Shown one piece after another: positions 62,133 through 64,000 of a stretch of 64,000 bases of DNA (the first letter of the stretch is position 1; each line of letters opens with the position of its first letter). This DNA comes from Onchocerca volvulus. Its lineage: Eukaryota > Nematoda > Chromadorea > Rhabditida > Onchocercidae. Below the pieces are notes generated by a model. The model made no database searches and had not been told where the DNA came from. It worked only from the letters and a program-made list of their open reading frames with translations. Where the stretch lies: positions 1,488,001-1,552,000 of the forward strand of contig HG738138.1 in assembly GCA_000499405.2 (NCBI GenBank), read 5' to 3'. Position numbers and translations under genes: made by a program.

Positions 62133-62574
62133 ACATACAATGCATGTTTACTATGTTTAACTTTTTTTTTCTAATCATAATTAGTAATACAACTAATAAG
62201 ATAATTACAACTATCAAAGATTGATAATGATATGATAAGAAAGAAGAGGCGGAAAAGTGATTTTGCAGGTAAATTAAGGTGATAAGAGAGAAGAGGAAGA
62301 AGTCAAATGACATAAGATTGTATAGTGCAAAGACACAACGGGACCATTTCATGGAAGCATCAAATTTGGCGTAACAGTAAACCGGTTTTGTACCTAATAA
62401 TATGATAAACACATACAAACATACATATAGACCAATAGAGAGTTAATTAATTAATTTAATTACTTAAAAAAAGAAAAAAAAAGAAAAAAAACTATTTGGT
62501 AATGTCAAGCGTTTCTAGAAGTGATGATACTGAACTAAACTTTAGTTGATTTTTTTTTTTTTTTCAAAAGTTTT

Positions 62575-62805
62575 GCTACTACAGTAATATTTATAGAAAT
62601 AATAGTAGATTAAATGTTTGTTAATTTTTGCTAATACAATATTGTTATAGAAATAATAGTGGATTAAATGTTTGCTAATTTTTGCTAATACAATAATATT
62701 AATGTGTTGTTATAATTTACAATGGAAATAATAATTGCGTAAAACACTTGCTGATTTTTTTTTTTTTAAACTTTTGCTGATACAATAATATTAATGTGCT
62801 AAATG
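62575..62805. repeat. 55-bp tandem repeat, about four units
   Basis: Units start GCTAATACAATA (or GCTACTACAGTA, GCTGATACAATA) at 62575, 62630, 62684 and 62776. The first two continue AGAAATAATAGTRGATTAAA and TGTTTGYTAATTTTT; the third is expanded. Confidence 0.8.
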
Positions 62806-62970
62806 TATATTAATATAAAGACATATGAAAATATTTCTATTCTAACAAATACTGGAAGAAAACTTTTTGAAGCCTAAGGTTCAAAAATTTATAGAAAATG
62901 ATAAACAGAAATCACAAAACCATAGAAACCAAGATCAAAAAATGCATAGTTTGTCTCCTTTTAAAGGCAT

Positions 62971-63070
62971 AAAAAATGAAATATTAATTATTAATTTAAT
63001 ATTATGTAAAGCATTATCTAAAAATAAAACGAATGAAATATTAATTATTGATCTAATATTAAGTAAAATG
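62971..63070. repeat. 57-bp tandem duplication
   Basis: AATGAAATATTAATTATT recurs at 62975 and 63032, each followed by ATYTAATATTA-like sequence and GTAAA. Confidence 0.75.
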
Positions 63071-64000
63071 TCATAGTTATGCAGTCTTTGATGATTTTTA
63101 TACCTCTTTATCAGGCTTATTTTCAATAATAGAAACCTTCAACTTAGGCTTATTTATTTATGTATTTAATTTTCGATATGAATTTTCATCAATAAGAATC
63201 CATCATTCGTAGACGTCCAAAGATAGTAATAATAAGTTATTATGTATTTTTTTTTTTAAATAATGTATTCATTCATGCATATAATTTCGAATCAAATACT
63301 TATTCCAGGAAGATGAGAAAATTGGTTAATCAAAAATGGACTAAAAATAGTATTAGACTCGGGAAATTGAATTTTTTTTCAAAATTTTTTCTTTCATTCT
63401 TTTGTTGAATAAATAAAAAGCTAAATTATAAAGCATCAAGAATTCTCATTTAATCGCTCTTTCCCTGGTATTTTTTTATAACAATTAAATTGTTACAAAA
63501 AAAGAAAGATTGAAATTTTGCATTGTAATGAAATTCAAATTTAAATCCTTTTTTTTTCACATTTGTCGACAAAAGAGCAAGCAAAATTATAGAATTATTC
63601 AAAACAAAAAGGAAAAAAAAATATTCTTTTAAAACAGTAGATATTTTAAAAAAGGAAAATTATCGATGTTGAATTATAAAGAAAAATCATAAATAATAAA
63701 ACAAATAATTGACAGTAGAAATTAAATAATTTTAATACATTAATGGATAAATTCTATGAGAATTGTTAGCAATTGAAAATAAAACAAAAAATGAAAAGTT
63801 TTAATTTGATATTAATGCCTATTATCAATCGATTCTCATCATTTTTGTTAAATCATTCTCTGGAAGTTCAACAGCAGATCGAATTATTCATCAAAATTAT
63901 TTGAAACAAAATTTCTACCAGTTAAATTAAAGAATTTCATTTACTCTGAATATAATAAGAATATTTTTATTATTTGATAAGAATTACCCAAAAAAGTAAT

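Larger units (their letters stand above)
57459..64000. other. Upstream flank of SHOC2, no gene seen
   Basis: AT-rich DNA with homopolymers (for example about 32 T near 60920-60952) and the tandem repeats listed below. SHOC2 promoter or upstream exons should lie here or beyond the window but could not be identified. The minus frame at 62110-62418 is hydrophobic and unrecognised. Confidence 0.45.

Noticed and set aside
62110..62418. 102-codon minus-strand frame as a membrane protein
   Set aside because: Hydrophobic composition is expected from T-rich DNA, it overlaps a tandem duplication, and no splice partner or family was recognised.
1..64000. CRISPR arrays, bacterial operons or rRNA genes
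   Set aside because: No regularly spaced direct repeats with unique spacers, no dense intron-free coding and no rRNA core sequence; the window is animal nuclear DNA.

Overview
The window looks like chromosomal DNA of a nematode, most likely a clade III / filarial-type worm. The DNA is very AT-rich and full of long A and T runs. The genes are cut into many small exons with short introns ending in TTTCAG-like acceptors, and several start codons sit just behind acceptor-like sites that would suit spliced-leader trans-splicing. The encoded families are animal ones. No species can be named from the sequence alone, and one assembly gap (29484-29906) is present.

Four well-preserved protein-coding genes could be rebuilt exon by exon with matching splice phases. 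(1) Plus strand, 12171-23927: heparan sulfate glucosamine 3-O-sulfotransferase, 5 exons, 313 aa, with a first intron of about 10.2 kb packed with repeats. (2) Plus strand, 33105-36251: retromer subunit VPS26, 8 exons, 331 aa, with a tRNA-Pro(CGG) gene inside its second intron. (3) Minus strand, 38540-44215: SNF2-family recombination ATPase RAD54B, 18 exons, about 836 aa, convergent with VPS26. (4) Minus strand, 50408-57458: leucine-rich-repeat Ras/MAPK scaffold SHOC2 (SUR-8/SOC-2), 13 exons, with an unresolved 5' end.

The first 4.6 kb holds two decayed or unusual gene remnants. One is on the plus strand with a stop and a frame change. The other is a five-exon minus-strand gene with perfectly matching splice phases but an in-frame TAA and an in-frame TGA. 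From 4.6 to 12.1 kb no gene was recognised, only simple repeats and a few duplicated segments.

From about 25.2 to 31.5 kb lies a mosaic of mobile-element debris. It contains two N-terminal fragments of a Helitron replication protein in inverted orientation around the assembly gap, a fragment of a Helitron helicase with an internal stop, and at least four interspersed repeat types in both orientations. Some of the repeats look like copied exons with intact splice sites. Two G-rich tracts that could form G-quadruplexes flank the right side of this zone.

From 57.5 kb to the end the window holds only AT-rich sequence with tandem duplications; it may include SHOC2 upstream exons or promoter that could not be identified. 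The four main genes have unrelated jobs (Golgi glycan sulfation, endosomal sorting, homologous recombination, Ras-RAF signalling) and show no operon-like spacing.
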